Below, piece by piece: positions 20,224 to 29,159 of a stretch of DNA of 64,000 nucleotides. This DNA is from Halomonas sp. ALS9. GTDB taxonomy: Bacteria > Pseudomonadota > Gammaproteobacteria > Pseudomonadales > Halomonadaceae. The translations under genes were made by a program, and so were the position numbers. How positions within the stretch are numbered: position 1 is the stretch's first letter; the number at the start of each line of letters is the position of its first letter. The notes under the pieces were generated by a model. It did no database searches, was not told where the DNA came from, and saw only the letters and a list, made by a program, of their open reading frames with translations. The stretch is from positions 124,001-188,000 of the forward strand of contig NZ_LXRG01000110.1 in assembly GCF_001651035.1 (NCBI RefSeq), given 5' to 3'.

Positions 20224-20463
20224 TCAAGAGTGCTGCTGAGCAGTGCTCGCTGGTGTTTCTTCTGCTCCCGTCGGCGGCAGTCCTAGCTTGGCTTCCAGTG
20301 TTTCAAGCTCTAAGCGGTAGCGCTCAACGAGGTATTCAAAGCGCCCAAAATCATGTCCGCAATCCATACAGAACACATGGGCTTGACCACGCCGTGTGGC
20401 GGGCAGGCGTTTTAGACGGCTGCTGCATTCCGGGCACTCAGGGCTGAAATGGTTGGTTGTCAT
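20224..20463 (-). CDS. Small zinc-ribbon protein of unknown function
   Basis: A 79-residue protein with two CxxC pairs (CPEC near residue 10 and CMDCG near 32), forming a likely zinc ribbon. A helical, Glu/Leu-rich stretch follows (YLVERYRLELETLEAKLG) and then a polar tail. No catalytic motif is visible. It has a plausible ribosome-binding site (GAGG upstream) and stands alone, convergent to purL and divergent from radD. The zinc ribbon resembles those of small nucleic-acid-binding or regulatory proteins. I do not recognise a named family. Confidence 0.7.
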   Translation of the reverse strand: MTTNHFSPECPECSSRLKRLPATRRGQAHVFCMDCGHDFGRFEYLVERYRLELETLEAKLGLPPTGAEETPASTAQQHS

Positions 20464-20578
20464 GACTCACCTCACTATTATCTTCTCGCTGATAGACGTT
20501 GCGAGTTCAGGGATTATTTAAACCATCATTACTACGACGCGACTAAAGTCGTAATAGTTCAATAGCAGGCTATTTAAT

Positions 20579-22369
20579 TTGCCATCACCTAACGTCTCAC
20601 GCCCGTCATCTCCAACGCCCCAGCTACGCCCCTATCAGCAGGAGGCGGTAAAGCGCGTGGTGGTGCATTTTCGCGCCTCCAGCGATCCAGCGTTGGTGGT
20701 ATTGCCTACCGGCAGCGGAAAATCTCTGGTCATTGCAGAGCTAGCGCGCTTGGCGCGTGGGCGGGTGCTGGTGCTGGCCCATGTGCGGGAACTGGTGGAG
20801 CAGAACCACGCCAAGTACCAGGCCTATGGCCTTGAGGCGGATATTTTTAGCGCCGGTTTAAAGCGCAAAGAGGCCAGTCGCCAAGTGGTGTTTGGCTCGG
20901 TGCAGTCGGTGGTGCGCAACTTGGACAGTTTTAACGACGCTAACTTTACCCTGCTGGTGATCGATGAGAGCCACCGCGTATCACTTAATGAAGACGCCAG
21001 CTACCGCCAGGTGATCGAGCACCTGCGCCAGCATAATCCGCAGCTTAAAATACTTGGCCTTACCGCGACGCCATACCGCTTGGGGCAGGGGTTTATCTAC
21101 TATCGCCACCACCACGGCATGGTGCGGGGCAGCGAGGAGAGCTTTTTTCGCGACTGCGTGTTTGAGCAGCCGCTGAGGCTGATGGTCAAACAGGGCTATC
21201 TCGCCGCTCCCAAACGACTGGATATGGCCATTGAGGGTTACGACTTCTCTGCGCTCAAGCCCGCTTCAAGCGGTCTGTTTGCGGAGGAAGCGCTTAATCG
21301 CGTGGTGGCGGGTAGCCGGGCAACCCCGGGCATCATTGGTCAAATTGTCGAACGCGCGGTTGAGCGCCAGGGGGTGATGGTTTTTGCCGCCACCGTGGCT
21401 CACGCCGAAGAAATTATCGGCTATTTGCCCAGGGCAGAAGCGGCGCTGATTACCGGCGCAACGCCTTCCCAGGAGCGCACGACGCTGATCGATGCATTCA
21501 AGGCGCGAGAGCTGAAGTATCTGGTCAACGTGGCGGTGCTGACCACCGGCTTTGATGCGCCACACGTGGATTTAATCGCTATTTTACGGCCCACCGAATC
21601 GGTGAGCCTCTATCAGCAGATGATAGGTAGAGGGCTGCGCTTATCGCCGGGTAAGAGCGACTGCTTGATTCTGGATTACGCCGGTAACCCCTGGGATATC
21701 TTCGCCCCAGAAGTGGGCGAACCGAAGCCGGATAGCGACAGCGAGCCGGTGCAGGTCGAGTGCCCCGCCTGTGGTCACGCCAATCTGTACTGGGGCAAGC
21801 GCGATGGCGAGCTGGTGATTGAGCACTATGGCCGTCGCTGCCAGGGATTGATTGAAGATGACGAAGGGAGGCGCCATCAATGTGACTTCCGTTTCCGTTT
21901 TAAGGTGTGTGATGAGTGCGGGGCCGAGAATGATATTGCCGCCCGGCGCTGCCACGGTTGCGAAAAACTGCTGGTGGACGCGGATGATAAGCTCAAAGAT
22001 GCCCTTAAGCTGAAAGATGCCAAGGTGTTGCGGGTAAGCGGCATGCAGTTGGAAGCGACGACGAATGGGCGCGGCTTGCCGCGCTTAAAAGTCATCTATC
22101 ATGACGAAGACGGTAGCCATCTTTCCGAATGGTTTGCCCTGGAAACCCCCGCCCAGCGGCGGGCTTTCTATGCTGCCTTTCTGCGCTACCACCTGCGTGC
22201 CCCTGGCGGTAAATGGCAGCCGCTAAGCGCCGACGAAGTCGTCGCCGAACAGCGACGCCTGCGCCACCCTGATTTTGTCGTAGGGCGCAAAGTAGGCCGC
22301 CATTTCCAAATCCGTGACAAGCTGTTTGACTATGCTGGCCGCTACCGCAAAGCGGTGGAGGCGGGGTAG
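20579..22369 (+). CDS. radD: RadD (YejH), DNA repair helicase-like ATPase
   Basis: A 596-residue superfamily 2 protein closely like E. coli RadD throughout. Motifs: Walker A PTGSGKS at 43-49, a DESH box ([11 protein letters not shown]), TATPYRLG, a motif V/VI region ([23 protein letters not shown]), then a C-terminal region with two zinc-type Cys clusters (CPACG and CDECG...CHGCE). RadD helps RecA-mediated strand exchange and survival of DNA damage. The start appears to be TTG. The ribosome-binding site is weak, and translation could begin slightly downstream near LRPYQQEAV. The 115-base spacer upstream has a small hairpin (tacgac/gtcgta). Confidence 0.93.
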   Translation: MPSPNVSRPSSPTPQLRPYQQEAVKRVVVHFRASSDPALVVLPTGSGKSLVIAELARLARGRVLVLAHVRELVEQNHAKYQAYGLEADIFSAGLKRKEASRQVVFGSVQSVVRNLDSFNDANFTLLVIDESHRVSLNEDASYRQVIEHLRQHNPQLKILGLTATPYRLGQGFIYYRHHHGMVRGSEESFFRDCVFEQPLRLMVKQGYLAAPKRLDMAIEGYDFSALKPASSGLFAEEALNRVVAGSRATPGIIGQIVERAVERQGVMVFAATVAHAEEIIGYLPRAEAALITGATPSQERTTLIDAFKARELKYLVNVAVLTTGFDAPHVDLIAILRPTESVSLYQQMIGRGLRLSPGKSDCLILDYAGNPWDIFAPEVGEPKPDSDSEPVQVECPACGHANLYWGKRDGELVIEHYGRRCQGLIEDDEGRRHQCDFRFRFKVCDECGAENDIAARRCHGCEKLLVDADDKLKDALKLKDAKVLRVSGMQLEATTNGRGLPRLKVIYHDEDGSHLSEWFALETPAQRRAFYAAFLRYHLRAPGGKWQPLSADEVVAEQRRLRHPDFVVGRKVGRHFQIRDKLFDYAGRYRKAVEAG

Positions 22370-22435
22370 CATGTGCCTTGTGGCGATAAACCATCTATTA
22401 TTCAGTATTTAGGCTGTAAACTGTAGGAGCGCTAG

Positions 22436-22678
22436 ATGCCGACGGTGCTACGCTTGCAGGGTTTTAGGTTCTTCTTCTATTCAAATGAAGGTAATCCTTT
22501 AGAGCCTGCCCACATCCATATATTTAAAGCGGGCGCTGAAGCTAAATTTTGGCTCTCACCTGATGTTCAATAGGCGAGAAATGATGGCTTCGACGCCAAA
22601 GCGCTACGCACTATTACGGCGATGATTCTTCAACACCGCGATATATTAGAGGGAGCCTGGCATGACTACTTCTCCTAA
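22436..22678 (+). pseudogene. DUF4160 gene interrupted by an amber stop codon
   Basis: The frame from ATG 22436 to TAA 22676-22678 reads as a full DUF4160 protein of 80 codons, except that codon 46 (22571-22573) is TAG. The first part is MPTVLRLQGFRFFFYSNEGN, followed by PAHIHIFKAGAEAKFWLSPDVQ. After the stop the frame resumes with ARNDGFDAKALRTITAMILQ and ends HDYFS. The family normally has Leu just before the ARxxGF motif, so one base change (TTG to TAG) explains the stop. The ribosome-binding site (AGGAG at 22424) is intact. It overlaps the next gene (DUF2442) by 17 bases, the usual pairing. It makes at best a 45-residue fragment. Confidence 0.85.
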
Positions 22679-22910
22679 GCGAGTTACGTTTGATGAAGAT
22701 AATTTTTGGGTTGAGTTAAGCGATGGGCGAACGGTCGGCGTACCGCTGGCTTGGTACCCGCGCCTTCTTAAAGCATCACCTCAACAATTGGCAAGCTATG
22801 AATTGAGCGCCCGTGGAATTCATTGGGATGCACTGGATGAAGATGTATCTATTGATGGGATTCTAGCCGGGCAAGGCGATTTAACGCGTCACCGTCAGAC
22901 TGTTGCCTGA
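22662..22910 (+). CDS. DUF2442 protein, partner of the DUF4160 gene
   Basis: An 82-residue protein of the DUF2442 family: VTFDEDNFWVELSDGRTVGVPL, then WYPRLLKASPQQLASYEL and GIHWDALDEDVSIDGIL. DUF2442 genes commonly sit right after DUF4160 genes. The pair has the size and overlap of a toxin-antitoxin module, but I know of no firm functional proof. It has its own GAGGGAG site inside the end of the DUF4160 frame, so it can be translated although its partner is broken. The gene is intact, which is odd if its role is only to neutralise the partner. Confidence 0.85.
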   Translation: MTTSPKRVTFDEDNFWVELSDGRTVGVPLAWYPRLLKASPQQLASYELSARGIHWDALDEDVSIDGILAGQGDLTRHRQTVA

Positions 22911-22940
22911 TTTCAACCACCTTAAGAGAGTCCGACCCGC

Positions 22941-23891
22941 GTGAGCGAGACGCCAAGCGATGCTATCGATTTAGAAAATCCTGATGCCGCGGTCACCGAG
23001 CCTGCGGCCGCTTCGTTTGGGCGTCTGTTTGATGAGCCGATTACGCAGATGCCGGAGGATCTGTATATTCCCCCGGAAGCGCTGCGGGTCTTTCTAGAGA
23101 CCTTTGAAGGCCCACTGGATCTTTTGCTCTATCTGATACGCCGTCAGAACCTGGATATCCTCACTATCAACGTGGCCACCATCACCCACCAGTATATCGA
23201 GTACGTGGAGCTGATGAAGGCCATGGAGATCGAGCTGGCGGGTGAGTACCTGCTAATGGCCGCTATGCTGGCGGAGATCAAGTCGCGCTCGCTGCTGCCC
23301 CGCCCGCCTAAAGCAGAGGGCGAGGATGAAGAAGATCCCCGCGCCGAGCTTATCCGTCGGCTACAAGAGTACGAGCGCCTTAAAGAAGCCGCAGAGACAC
23401 TGGATACGCTGCCACGTATGGGGCGTGACTGGTTCAGTGTGCAGGCAGGCTTGCCGCCGCTGGAATCCCGGGTGATTCACCCTGAGGTGGAATTGGATGA
23501 GCTGCTCAGCGCGCTCTCCGATGTGCTCAAGCGTGCCGAGCTGGTGCAGGCCCACCAGATCAGCCGTGAGGTGCTGTCCACCCGCGAGCGCATGCTAAAG
23601 ATTATGGAACAGCTCAATGATGATGACGGTCACCAACGCTATACCCCCTTCGAGGCACTGTTTACCCTAGAAGAAGGTCGGGCAGGCGTTGTAGTCACCT
23701 TTATGGCGATTTTAGAACTGGCTAAAGAAGCCATGATAGAGATTGTCCAGAATGCGCCGCTGTCGCCGATTCACGTGCGCGCGCGGCGTGCGGCCCTAGC
23801 TGAGGACGAGGAGGGGGCTTTTGAGCAGGATGAGAGAGACGATGACACCTATGGCGAGTCCGCTTTTGAGCCCGGCGAGGAGACGCCATGA
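22941..23891 (+). CDS. scpA: ScpA, segregation and condensation protein A
   Basis: Kleisin subunit (316 residues) that bridges the heads of SMC and binds ScpB in chromosome condensation. The diagnostic motif FEGPLDLLLYLIRRQNLDI lies near residue 55, then the family block EYLLMAAMLAEIKSRSLLP. Both ends are extended by acidic low-complexity sequence, which explains a length above the usual 250-280. The start is GTG. The stop overlaps the scpB start (ATGA), showing translational coupling. The scpA-scpB-rluB order is common in gammaproteobacteria. Confidence 0.95.
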   Translation: MSETPSDAIDLENPDAAVTEPAAASFGRLFDEPITQMPEDLYIPPEALRVFLETFEGPLDLLLYLIRRQNLDILTINVATITHQYIEYVELMKAMEIELAGEYLLMAAMLAEIKSRSLLPRPPKAEGEDEEDPRAELIRRLQEYERLKEAAETLDTLPRMGRDWFSVQAGLPPLESRVIHPEVELDELLSALSDVLKRAELVQAHQISREVLSTRERMLKIMEQLNDDDGHQRYTPFEALFTLEEGRAGVVVTFMAILELAKEAMIEIVQNAPLSPIHVRARRAALAEDEEGAFEQDERDDDTYGESAFEPGEETP

Positions 23892-24742
23892 GTAACGCCG
23901 TCACCGCGTTAGATGACATTGTTTTAGATGACATTGTTGAAGCAGCGCTGCTGGCCGCTGGCGAACCCTTGCCCTTTGAGCGTTTGGAAACCCTTTTTCT
24001 GGAAGGTGAATGCCCGACGCGCAAGGAGTTTCGCGATGTGCTTGAACGTTTGCAGCAGCGCCATGCTGGCGGCGCTTTGGAGCTGTTGGAAACCGTTTCA
24101 GGCTACCAGTTGCGCATTCGTCCGCGGCTTTCCCAGTGGGTGTCGCGGCTATGGGACGAGCGCCCCCAGCGCTACTCCCGAGCGCTACTGGAAACCCTGG
24201 CATTGATCGCCTACCGCCAGCCGGTTACCCGGGGCGATATCGAAGAGGTGCGTGGGGTTAGCGTGAGCAGCTCGATTATGCGTACCTTAGCGGAGCGCGG
24301 CTGGATTCGGGTAGTGGGGCATAGAGATGTGCCAGGTCGCCCGGCGGTTTACGCCACCACGCGTAGTTTTTTGGACGATTTTGGCTTAAAAACCCTCGAT
24401 GCACTGCCGCCCATGCATACGCTGGCCAGTTGGGAGGAGAACGAAATACCCGAAGAGCCGGGAATGATGAAAGGTGCTGACATTCATGAAGAGAATGGCT
24501 TCGTTTCAGACAATGAAGCACTGGACGAAACGAGCAAAACCGTGCAGGATGCGCCTCCCCTGCAAGATGAGATTACCGCGGCTGAAATAGCCGATAAGCA
24601 CGCCGAGACGGCGTTAACCCAGCCGCTGAGTTTTGCCGATTTACAGGCCCGACTAGCGGCACGTGCGCAGCGCGCTGACGATGATGAGCGCGGGCGCACG
24701 CAGACTACCGATGTGAGGTCAGACGACCATGAGTCAGAGTGA
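23888..24742 (+). CDS. scpB: ScpB, segregation and condensation protein B
   Basis: Winged-helix partner of ScpA, 284 residues. Family block: [20 protein letters not shown] followed by [32 protein letters not shown] and [15 protein letters not shown]. After about residue 180 comes a long acidic tail of low complexity, probably disordered. Right after the start, codons 8-17 are a perfect 15-base tandem duplication ([10 protein letters not shown]). The gene overlaps scpA by 4 bases and rluB by 14 bases. Confidence 0.94.
   Translation: MSNAVTALDDIVLDDIVEAALLAAGEPLPFERLETLFLEGECPTRKEFRDVLERLQQRHAGGALELLETVSGYQLRIRPRLSQWVSRLWDERPQRYSRALLETLALIAYRQPVTRGDIEEVRGVSVSSSIMRTLAERGWIRVVGHRDVPGRPAVYATTRSFLDDFGLKTLDALPPMHTLASWEENEIPEEPGMMKGADIHEENGFVSDNEALDETSKTVQDAPPLQDEITAAEIADKHAETALTQPLSFADLQARLAARAQRADDDERGRTQTTDVRSDDHESE
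23909..23938 (+). repeat. Perfect 15-bp in-frame tandem duplication in scpB
   Basis: ttagatgacattgtt occurs twice with no gap or mismatch and adds a second LDDIV to the ScpB N-terminus. It is the only perfect coding copy of the 12-16 bp duplications seen in this window. Confidence 0.9.
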
Positions 24743-25604
24743 TAACACCACGCCCCCCACCAGTGAAAAACTGCAAAAAGTCCTGGCCCGTGCAGGTCTT
24801 GGTTCGCGGCGTGAGATGGAAACGGCGATTTCCGCCGGGCGCGTTAAAGTCAATAGCCAAGTGGCAAAACTGGGTGATCGCGTTGAAGCGCGGGATAAGG
24901 TCAGTTTTGATGACCGCCCGGTGGCGCTACGTCCGGAAGAGGAGTCGCCGCGTCGGGTCATTATGTACAACAAGCCGGAAGGCGAGCTGTGCACCCGTAA
25001 AGACCCGGAAGGTCGGCGCACCGTATTTGAACGTTTGCCGCGCCTGAAAGGTGAACGCTGGATTGCGATTGGCCGCCTGGATATCAACACCAGCGGTTTG
25101 CTGTTGTTCACTACCGATGGCGAGTTGGCCAACCGCTTGATGCATCCCTCTACCCAGGTAGAGCGCGAATATGCGGTTCGCGTCATGGGGGAAGTGAAGC
25201 GCGAGCATATCTTGGCGATGGTCGACGGCGTTATGCTGGAAGATGGCCCCGCGCGCTTTACCGACGTGCAGGAGTTTGGTGGCGAGGGTATCAATACCTG
25301 GTTCCACGTGGTGATTCTGGAAGGACGCAATCGTGAAGTGCGGCGTCTTTGGGAGTCCCAGGCGCTGACGGTGAGTCGTCTGAAACGCGTGCGTTATGGC
25401 AATATCTTCCTCGATAAAAGGGCAAAAGCCGGCGAATGGGTCGAACTCACCCAGGATGAGGTGGATGACTTAGCTACCCTGGCTAACTTGGAAACCCGTA
25501 AAGTGCCCGCGCTGACGCCAGATGAGAAGAACCGCTGGAACCGCGATAAACACAAGCGTAAGCCGGTGCAGGCGTTGCGCAAGCCGAAAAGCAAAGCCCG
25601 CTAA
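24729..25604 (+). CDS. rluB: RluB, 23S rRNA pseudouridine synthase (position 2605)
   Basis: A 291-residue enzyme of the RsuA/RluB/E/F group. The N-terminal S4 RNA-binding domain spans about residues 12-60 ([19 protein letters not shown]). The catalytic block is [19 protein letters not shown] with the catalytic Asp in it. It ends with a basic, Lys-rich tail typical of RluB. It makes pseudouridine at 2605 of E. coli 23S rRNA. It is the third gene of scpA-scpB-rluB and overlaps scpB by 14 bases. Confidence 0.94.
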   Translation: MSQSDNTTPPTSEKLQKVLARAGLGSRREMETAISAGRVKVNSQVAKLGDRVEARDKVSFDDRPVALRPEEESPRRVIMYNKPEGELCTRKDPEGRRTVFERLPRLKGERWIAIGRLDINTSGLLLFTTDGELANRLMHPSTQVEREYAVRVMGEVKREHILAMVDGVMLEDGPARFTDVQEFGGEGINTWFHVVILEGRNREVRRLWESQALTVSRLKRVRYGNIFLDKRAKAGEWVELTQDEVDDLATLANLETRKVPALTPDEKNRWNRDKHKRKPVQALRKPKSKAR

Positions 25605-25672
25605 ACGCAATTGTCTGAGCCCTACCTTGTCCACAGCCGTTAGCGTTTAGACTTGGCGGCGAGCCTGCCCGC

Positions 25673-25702
25673 ATTGAGTGATGTGGGCAGGCACGAAAAT
25701 GG
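25673..25702 (+). terminator. Hairpin after rluB
   Basis: An 11-bp stem with one G-T pair (gcctgcccgca / tgtgggcaggc) and an 8-base loop. It is followed by acgaaaatgg, not a T-run, so termination strength is uncertain. It lies between rluB and the tRNA promoter. Confidence 0.45.
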
Positions 25703-25733
25703 TTGATTATTGTAGAGTGAAGGCAAAAAACGC

Positions 25734-25762
25734 TTGCTATCAATAAGGTGTAAGCGTAGGAT
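25734..25762 (+). promoter_or_regulatory. Promoter of the tRNA-Lys pair
   Basis: TTGCTA and TAGGAT are separated by exactly 17 bases. The predicted start site near 25769 is about ten bases ahead of the first tRNA-Lys. Consensus match and position agree well. Confidence 0.65.
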
Positions 25763-25778
25763 ATGCATCCGTTCAGGC

Positions 25779-25854
25779 GGGTCGTTAGCTCAGTTGGTAG
25801 AGCAGTTGACTTTTAATCAATTGGTCGCAGGTTCGAATCCTGCACGACCCACCA
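25779..25854 (+). tRNA. tRNA-Lys (anticodon TTT), copy 1
   Basis: A 76-base tRNA with encoded CCA. The acceptor stem gggtcgt pairs with acgaccc. The anticodon loop CTTTTAA puts TTT at 25812-25814. The T arm contains GGTTCGAATCC. It reads AAA/AAG lysine codons. It is identical to the copy at 25974-26049. Confidence 0.98.
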
Positions 25855-25973
25855 TTCAAACAGCTGATCTTTTTGGATGAGGTTAGGTTAAGTCAGTTTG
25901 AATTAAGTAATGAACGTCTAGAGTAGATGGCGTATGTTTGATGGCGCCAGTAAGTAAGCAGCAAAGCAAGTTT

Positions 25974-26049
25974 GGGTCGTTAGCTCAGTTGGTAGAGCAG
26001 TTGACTTTTAATCAATTGGTCGCAGGTTCGAATCCTGCACGACCCACCA
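25974..26049 (+). tRNA. tRNA-Lys (anticodon TTT), copy 2
   Basis: Identical over all 76 bases, including CCA, to the copy 119 bases upstream. No promoter of its own is obvious in the spacer, so the two are probably transcribed together. A strong terminator follows at once. Confidence 0.98.
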
Positions 26050-26054
26050 AATTC

Positions 26055-26090
26055 AACGCCCTTGGCAGTTTACTGCCAGGGGCGTTTTGC
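26055..26090 (+). terminator. Terminator of the tRNA-Lys operon
   Basis: A 14-bp stem (aacgcccttggcag / ctgccaggggcgtt, one wobble pair) with loop ttta, followed by ttgc. It lies 5 bases after the second tRNA. The spacer from here to nadA (about 220 bases) holds no gene that I can support. Confidence 0.8.
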
Positions 26091-26307
26091 TATGCAGGCA
26101 GGAAAGGATCTGCTGTAACAAGTTGCTTGCAGCAAGCAGCAATTACCCACCACAATAGTCTAGAATTGATTCTAAAGCGGTAGGCTTCCGCGAGAGACGC
26201 ACCGGCCTATCGCGCACGCGAGCGGCATAGCGGTATCACGATAATGACCTATGCCGTGACCCAGTGTTTAACAGGGGGATTCCCTGTTCGTCGCAGTGGT
26301 AGACACA

Positions 26308-27336
26308 ATGACTATTATGACTACGCAAGCAGAGCTGAGTGTTCAGCTACCCACCGCTTATTGTCCAACCCGTATTCCAGAGGAAGATCAGGCCCGGGTT
26401 GAAGAGATAAAGCGGCTTTTAAAAGCCCATAACGCTGTTTTGGTCGCCCACTACTACACCGATGACGCCATTCAGCAGCTAGCGGAAGAGACCGGTGGCT
26501 GTGTCGCGGACTCGCTGGAGATGGCGCGCTTTGGTGCCCGCCATGACGCCACCACGCTGGTCGTGGCAGGGGTAAGGTTTATGGGTGAGACCGCCAAGAT
26601 CCTCTCGCCTGAAAAGCGCATATTGATGCCCACTCTGGAAGCAACCTGCTCGCTGGATATTGGCTGCCCGGCGGGGGCGTTTAGCGCTTTTTGCGATGCC
26701 CACCCTGACCGTACCGTGGTGGTGTATGCCAACACTTCCGCGGCGGTTAAAGCGCGGGCGGATTGGGTGGTGACGTCGTCGATTGCGGTAGAGGTGGTTG
26801 AACACCTGCAAGCCAAAGGCGAGAAAATTCTCTGGGCACCCGACAAACACTTGGGCGGCTATATCCAGAATAAAACCGGCGCCGATATGTTGATGTGGGA
26901 CGGCGCCTGCATCGTCCATGAGGAGTTCAAGGCCAAGGGCGTTGAAGACCTCAAACGCCTTTATCCGGATGCCGCGGTGCTGGTGCATCCAGAATCGCCG
27001 GAGCCGGTGGTTAAACTGGCCGATGTGGCAGGTTCCACCTCGCAGCTGATCAAGGCGGCGAAAGAGCTGCCCAACGACAAGCTGATTGTGGCGACGGATC
27101 GGGGTATCTTTTTCAAGATGCAGCAGGCCGTGCCCGACAAAACCCTGTTTGAAGCGCCTACAGCGGGCAACGGTGCCACTTGCCGCAGCTGCGCTCACTG
27201 CCCCTGGATGGCCATGAACGCGCTGGATAACCTGGCGGGTGCGTTGCGCGAAGGGAGTGGTGAGATTCAGGTGGATGAAGCGCTGCGCCTGCAGGCCTTA
27301 AAGCCGCTAGAACGTATGCTTAACTTCAAAGTATAG
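26308..27336 (+). CDS. nadA: Quinolinate synthase
   Basis: A [4Fe-4S] enzyme of about 342 residues that condenses iminoaspartate with dihydroxyacetone phosphate to quinolinate, the precursor of NAD. It has three sugar-phosphate-binding repeats. Cluster ligands are expected in [22 protein letters not shown] and [11 protein letters not shown]. The motif [19 protein letters not shown] is characteristic. Start choice is open: GTG 26296, ATG 26308 and ATG 26317 are all in frame, and none has a strong ribosome-binding site. nadC, the next enzyme of the pathway, lies at 35459-36313. Confidence 0.95.
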   Translation: MTIMTTQAELSVQLPTAYCPTRIPEEDQARVEEIKRLLKAHNAVLVAHYYTDDAIQQLAEETGGCVADSLEMARFGARHDATTLVVAGVRFMGETAKILSPEKRILMPTLEATCSLDIGCPAGAFSAFCDAHPDRTVVVYANTSAAVKARADWVVTSSIAVEVVEHLQAKGEKILWAPDKHLGGYIQNKTGADMLMWDGACIVHEEFKAKGVEDLKRLYPDAAVLVHPESPEPVVKLADVAGSTSQLIKAAKELPNDKLIVATDRGIFFKMQQAVPDKTLFEAPTAGNGATCRSCAHCPWMAMNALDNLAGALREGSGEIQVDEALRLQALKPLERMLNFKV

Positions 27337-27364
27337 CTGGACTTAACCTGCTAAGAGCATACTT

Positions 27365-27395
27365 CGCCCATGATGCCTAACTCATGGGCGCTTTT
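27365..27395 (+). terminator. nadA terminator
   Basis: A 9-bp stem cgcccatga / tcatgggcg with an 8-base loop, followed by ctttt. It lies 28 bases after nadA and before the convergent bepA. Confidence 0.7.
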
Positions 27396-27408
27396 CATGC
27401 TGAGGGCA

Positions 27409-28872
27409 TCAACTAAAATCTTTTAGCGTTTCGCGATACGCAATAAAGTCTTCACGGCGCTGCTCAATTCTTGCCAACGCCTGCTGGTCATTTTCCCGCT
27501 CGGCGGCATCTCGTGCGATGGAAAGCTGGCGAATGCCGCGATCAACCTGGCCGGTCAGTTGAAGATACTCTGCGCGTGCTAAATGTCCCCAGCTATCGTG
27601 TCCGCTGCGCCCGGCTGCTTCGGCCAGCAGGTTAAAGCCCTGGGGGTTTTCCGGGTTTTGCGCGGTAATATCATTTAGCAGTTGGTAAGCCGCCGGAGGG
27701 TCGCGCTGAAGTTGTGCTTCAGCCAGGGTCAGCTGGGCAGGCAGGTAGTTGGGCATAAAGCGCAGTAATCGCTGACTGCGCTGAATGGCCTGGTCGTAGC
27801 GGCCAGCTTCCAGCGCGACACTCGCCGCGGAGGCGGGCAACATGGCATAGTCAGGGTGCTGGTTGGCAAGCCTATCCAGCTGCTCCAGGGCGCTGTCGGT
27901 TTGGCCGTTGCGAGCATCGATCAGCGCGGCTAAATAGTCCTGAGCGGCTTGTTCGGCGCCTTCCTGAGCAAGCCGGGAAGCTGCTTGCTGGGGAGTGTTG
28001 GTGTAAATGCTCAGCAGTGCACGGGCGCGCATCATGTCGTAGAGGGTGTTGCTGGTATAAGCATCGGCGACATTGAGTTGGGCAGCGCGGGCTTGTGCGG
28101 CGCTTAGGCGGTTATCTGAGACCGGGTGGGTGAGCAAAAATTCCGGCGGCGTATCGCCCTGCAGGCGTGCCATACGCTGCATGGCTGAGAACATGCGCAC
28201 CATTGCCTGGGGGTCATAGCCCGCGTCGGCCATCGCCTGCAAGCCTATGTTGTCGGCTTCCTGTTCAAATAGCCTTGAGTAGCTGAGTTGATCCTGAATC
28301 AGTGCCGCCTGAGAGCCCATAGCGGCCGCCATACCAACGTCGCCCCCACCGCTGGCGGCAATCAGCATACCTGCCAGCATAGCTGCCATAGCGGGTAATT
28401 GGGTCTGTGACGCGCGGGCGCTCCCCCGGGCATAGTGGCGTTGAGAGAGGTGACCTAGTTCGTGGGCGAGTACCGAGACAAAGGCGCCTTCATCCTCAGC
28501 AAATGCGAAAAGCCCTGAATTGATACCCACTACGCCGCCAGGTACGGCAAAAGCGTTCAGGGAACCGTTATCGACCATCACGGTGATCGTGCGCAGGCCG
28601 TTAATTTGGCTATGTGGTGCTAGTCGGGCAATCAGGCTTTGCAAATAATCATTGGCAATCGGGTCTTGCCACTGGGGGGCTTGGGCACGAAATTGGCGCA
28701 ACCACGCGCGGCCCAAGCGGTACTCTTCATTGCTGACGGAGGTAGATGCCGCCCCTAAACTTGGCAACCCATAGTCGTTACTAGCCGCGCTGGGTGGGCT
28801 AAAGAGTAGGCTGCCACAGGCACAAGCGAACGCACATATCCAGCCTGGGTAAGTAGTACGAAGGGTCGGCAT
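27409..28872 (-). CDS. bepA: BepA-like periplasmic M48 metalloprotease with TPR domain
   Basis: A 487-residue protein with an N-terminal signal peptide (about 1-30). The M48 metalloprotease domain carries the zinc motif HELGH (in VSVLAHELGHLSQRHYARG), and a third ligand Glu is expected in FEQEADNIG. From about residue 320 it is TPR-like helical repeats. BepA assists or degrades stalled outer-membrane proteins such as LptD at the BAM complex. Its place next to nadA and a TusA-like gene matches pseudomonads. bamC, another BAM component, is encoded 3.4 kb away. Confidence 0.92.
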   Translation of the reverse strand: MPTLRTTYPGWICAFACACGSLLFSPPSAASNDYGLPSLGAASTSVSNEEYRLGRAWLRQFRAQAPQWQDPIANDYLQSLIARLAPHSQINGLRTITVMVDNGSLNAFAVPGGVVGINSGLFAFAEDEGAFVSVLAHELGHLSQRHYARGSARASQTQLPAMAAMLAGMLIAASGGGDVGMAAAMGSQAALIQDQLSYSRLFEQEADNIGLQAMADAGYDPQAMVRMFSAMQRMARLQGDTPPEFLLTHPVSDNRLSAAQARAAQLNVADAYTSNTLYDMMRARALLSIYTNTPQQAASRLAQEGAEQAAQDYLAALIDARNGQTDSALEQLDRLANQHPDYAMLPASAASVALEAGRYDQAIQRSQRLLRFMPNYLPAQLTLAEAQLQRDPPAAYQLLNDITAQNPENPQGFNLLAEAAGRSGHDSWGHLARAEYLQLTGQVDRGIRQLSIARDAAERENDQQALARIEQRREDFIAYRETLKDFS

Positions 28873-29007
28873 GGCATCCTCTTAAGTGATGGTTAAGTAT
28901 AGCGGTCAGGGTATGCATTGATTGAGAGTGTGACATTGATAAACACGGGGAAGTGCCGTTAAATCGACTACCTAGTGAAATCAATCGCTAAAAGACAGTG
29001 TATGTCG

Positions 29008-29106
29008 CAGGGTTTATGAAACAGGATTTATGAAACAGGGTTTAGTGAACAGGATTTATTGAACAATGTTTGTTGAAGAATGTTTGTTGAAAAAATGTTT
29101 ATGCAA
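29008..29106. repeat. Seven-copy 14-bp degenerate tandem repeat upstream of the tusA-like gene
   Basis: Successive 14-base units: cagggtttatgaaa, caggatttatgaaa, cagggtttagtgaa, caggatttattgaa, caatgtttgttgaa, gaatgtttgttgaa, then a 15-base aaaatgtttatgcaa. Neighbours differ by only 1-4 bases, and divergence grows along the array. It lies in the 287-base spacer between divergent bepA and the tusA-like gene and ends 54 bases before the latter. Several units include ATG or GTG, but the 14-base period shifts frame each time and no lasting frame forms. Confidence 0.9.
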
Positions 29107-29159
29107 CAGCATTGATCCATTTATGCCGTCAATAGGCAAGTGATTTTGAGGGAGAGTGT

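Noticed and set aside
25938..26183. An 81-codon open frame over the second tRNA-Lys
   Set aside because: It runs straight through a perfect tRNA gene and its terminator, so the peptide (GSLAQLVEQLTFNQLVAGSN type) is the familiar tRNA translation artefact.
26479..27198. A 239-codon frame antisense to nadA
   Set aside because: Composition (His/Arg-rich) is typical of antisense shadow frames; nadA on the other strand is certain.
29008..29106. The 14-bp array as a CRISPR or iteron origin
   Set aside because: Units are directly adjacent without spacers, degenerate and without Cas or Rep genes near; iterons would be longer and better conserved.
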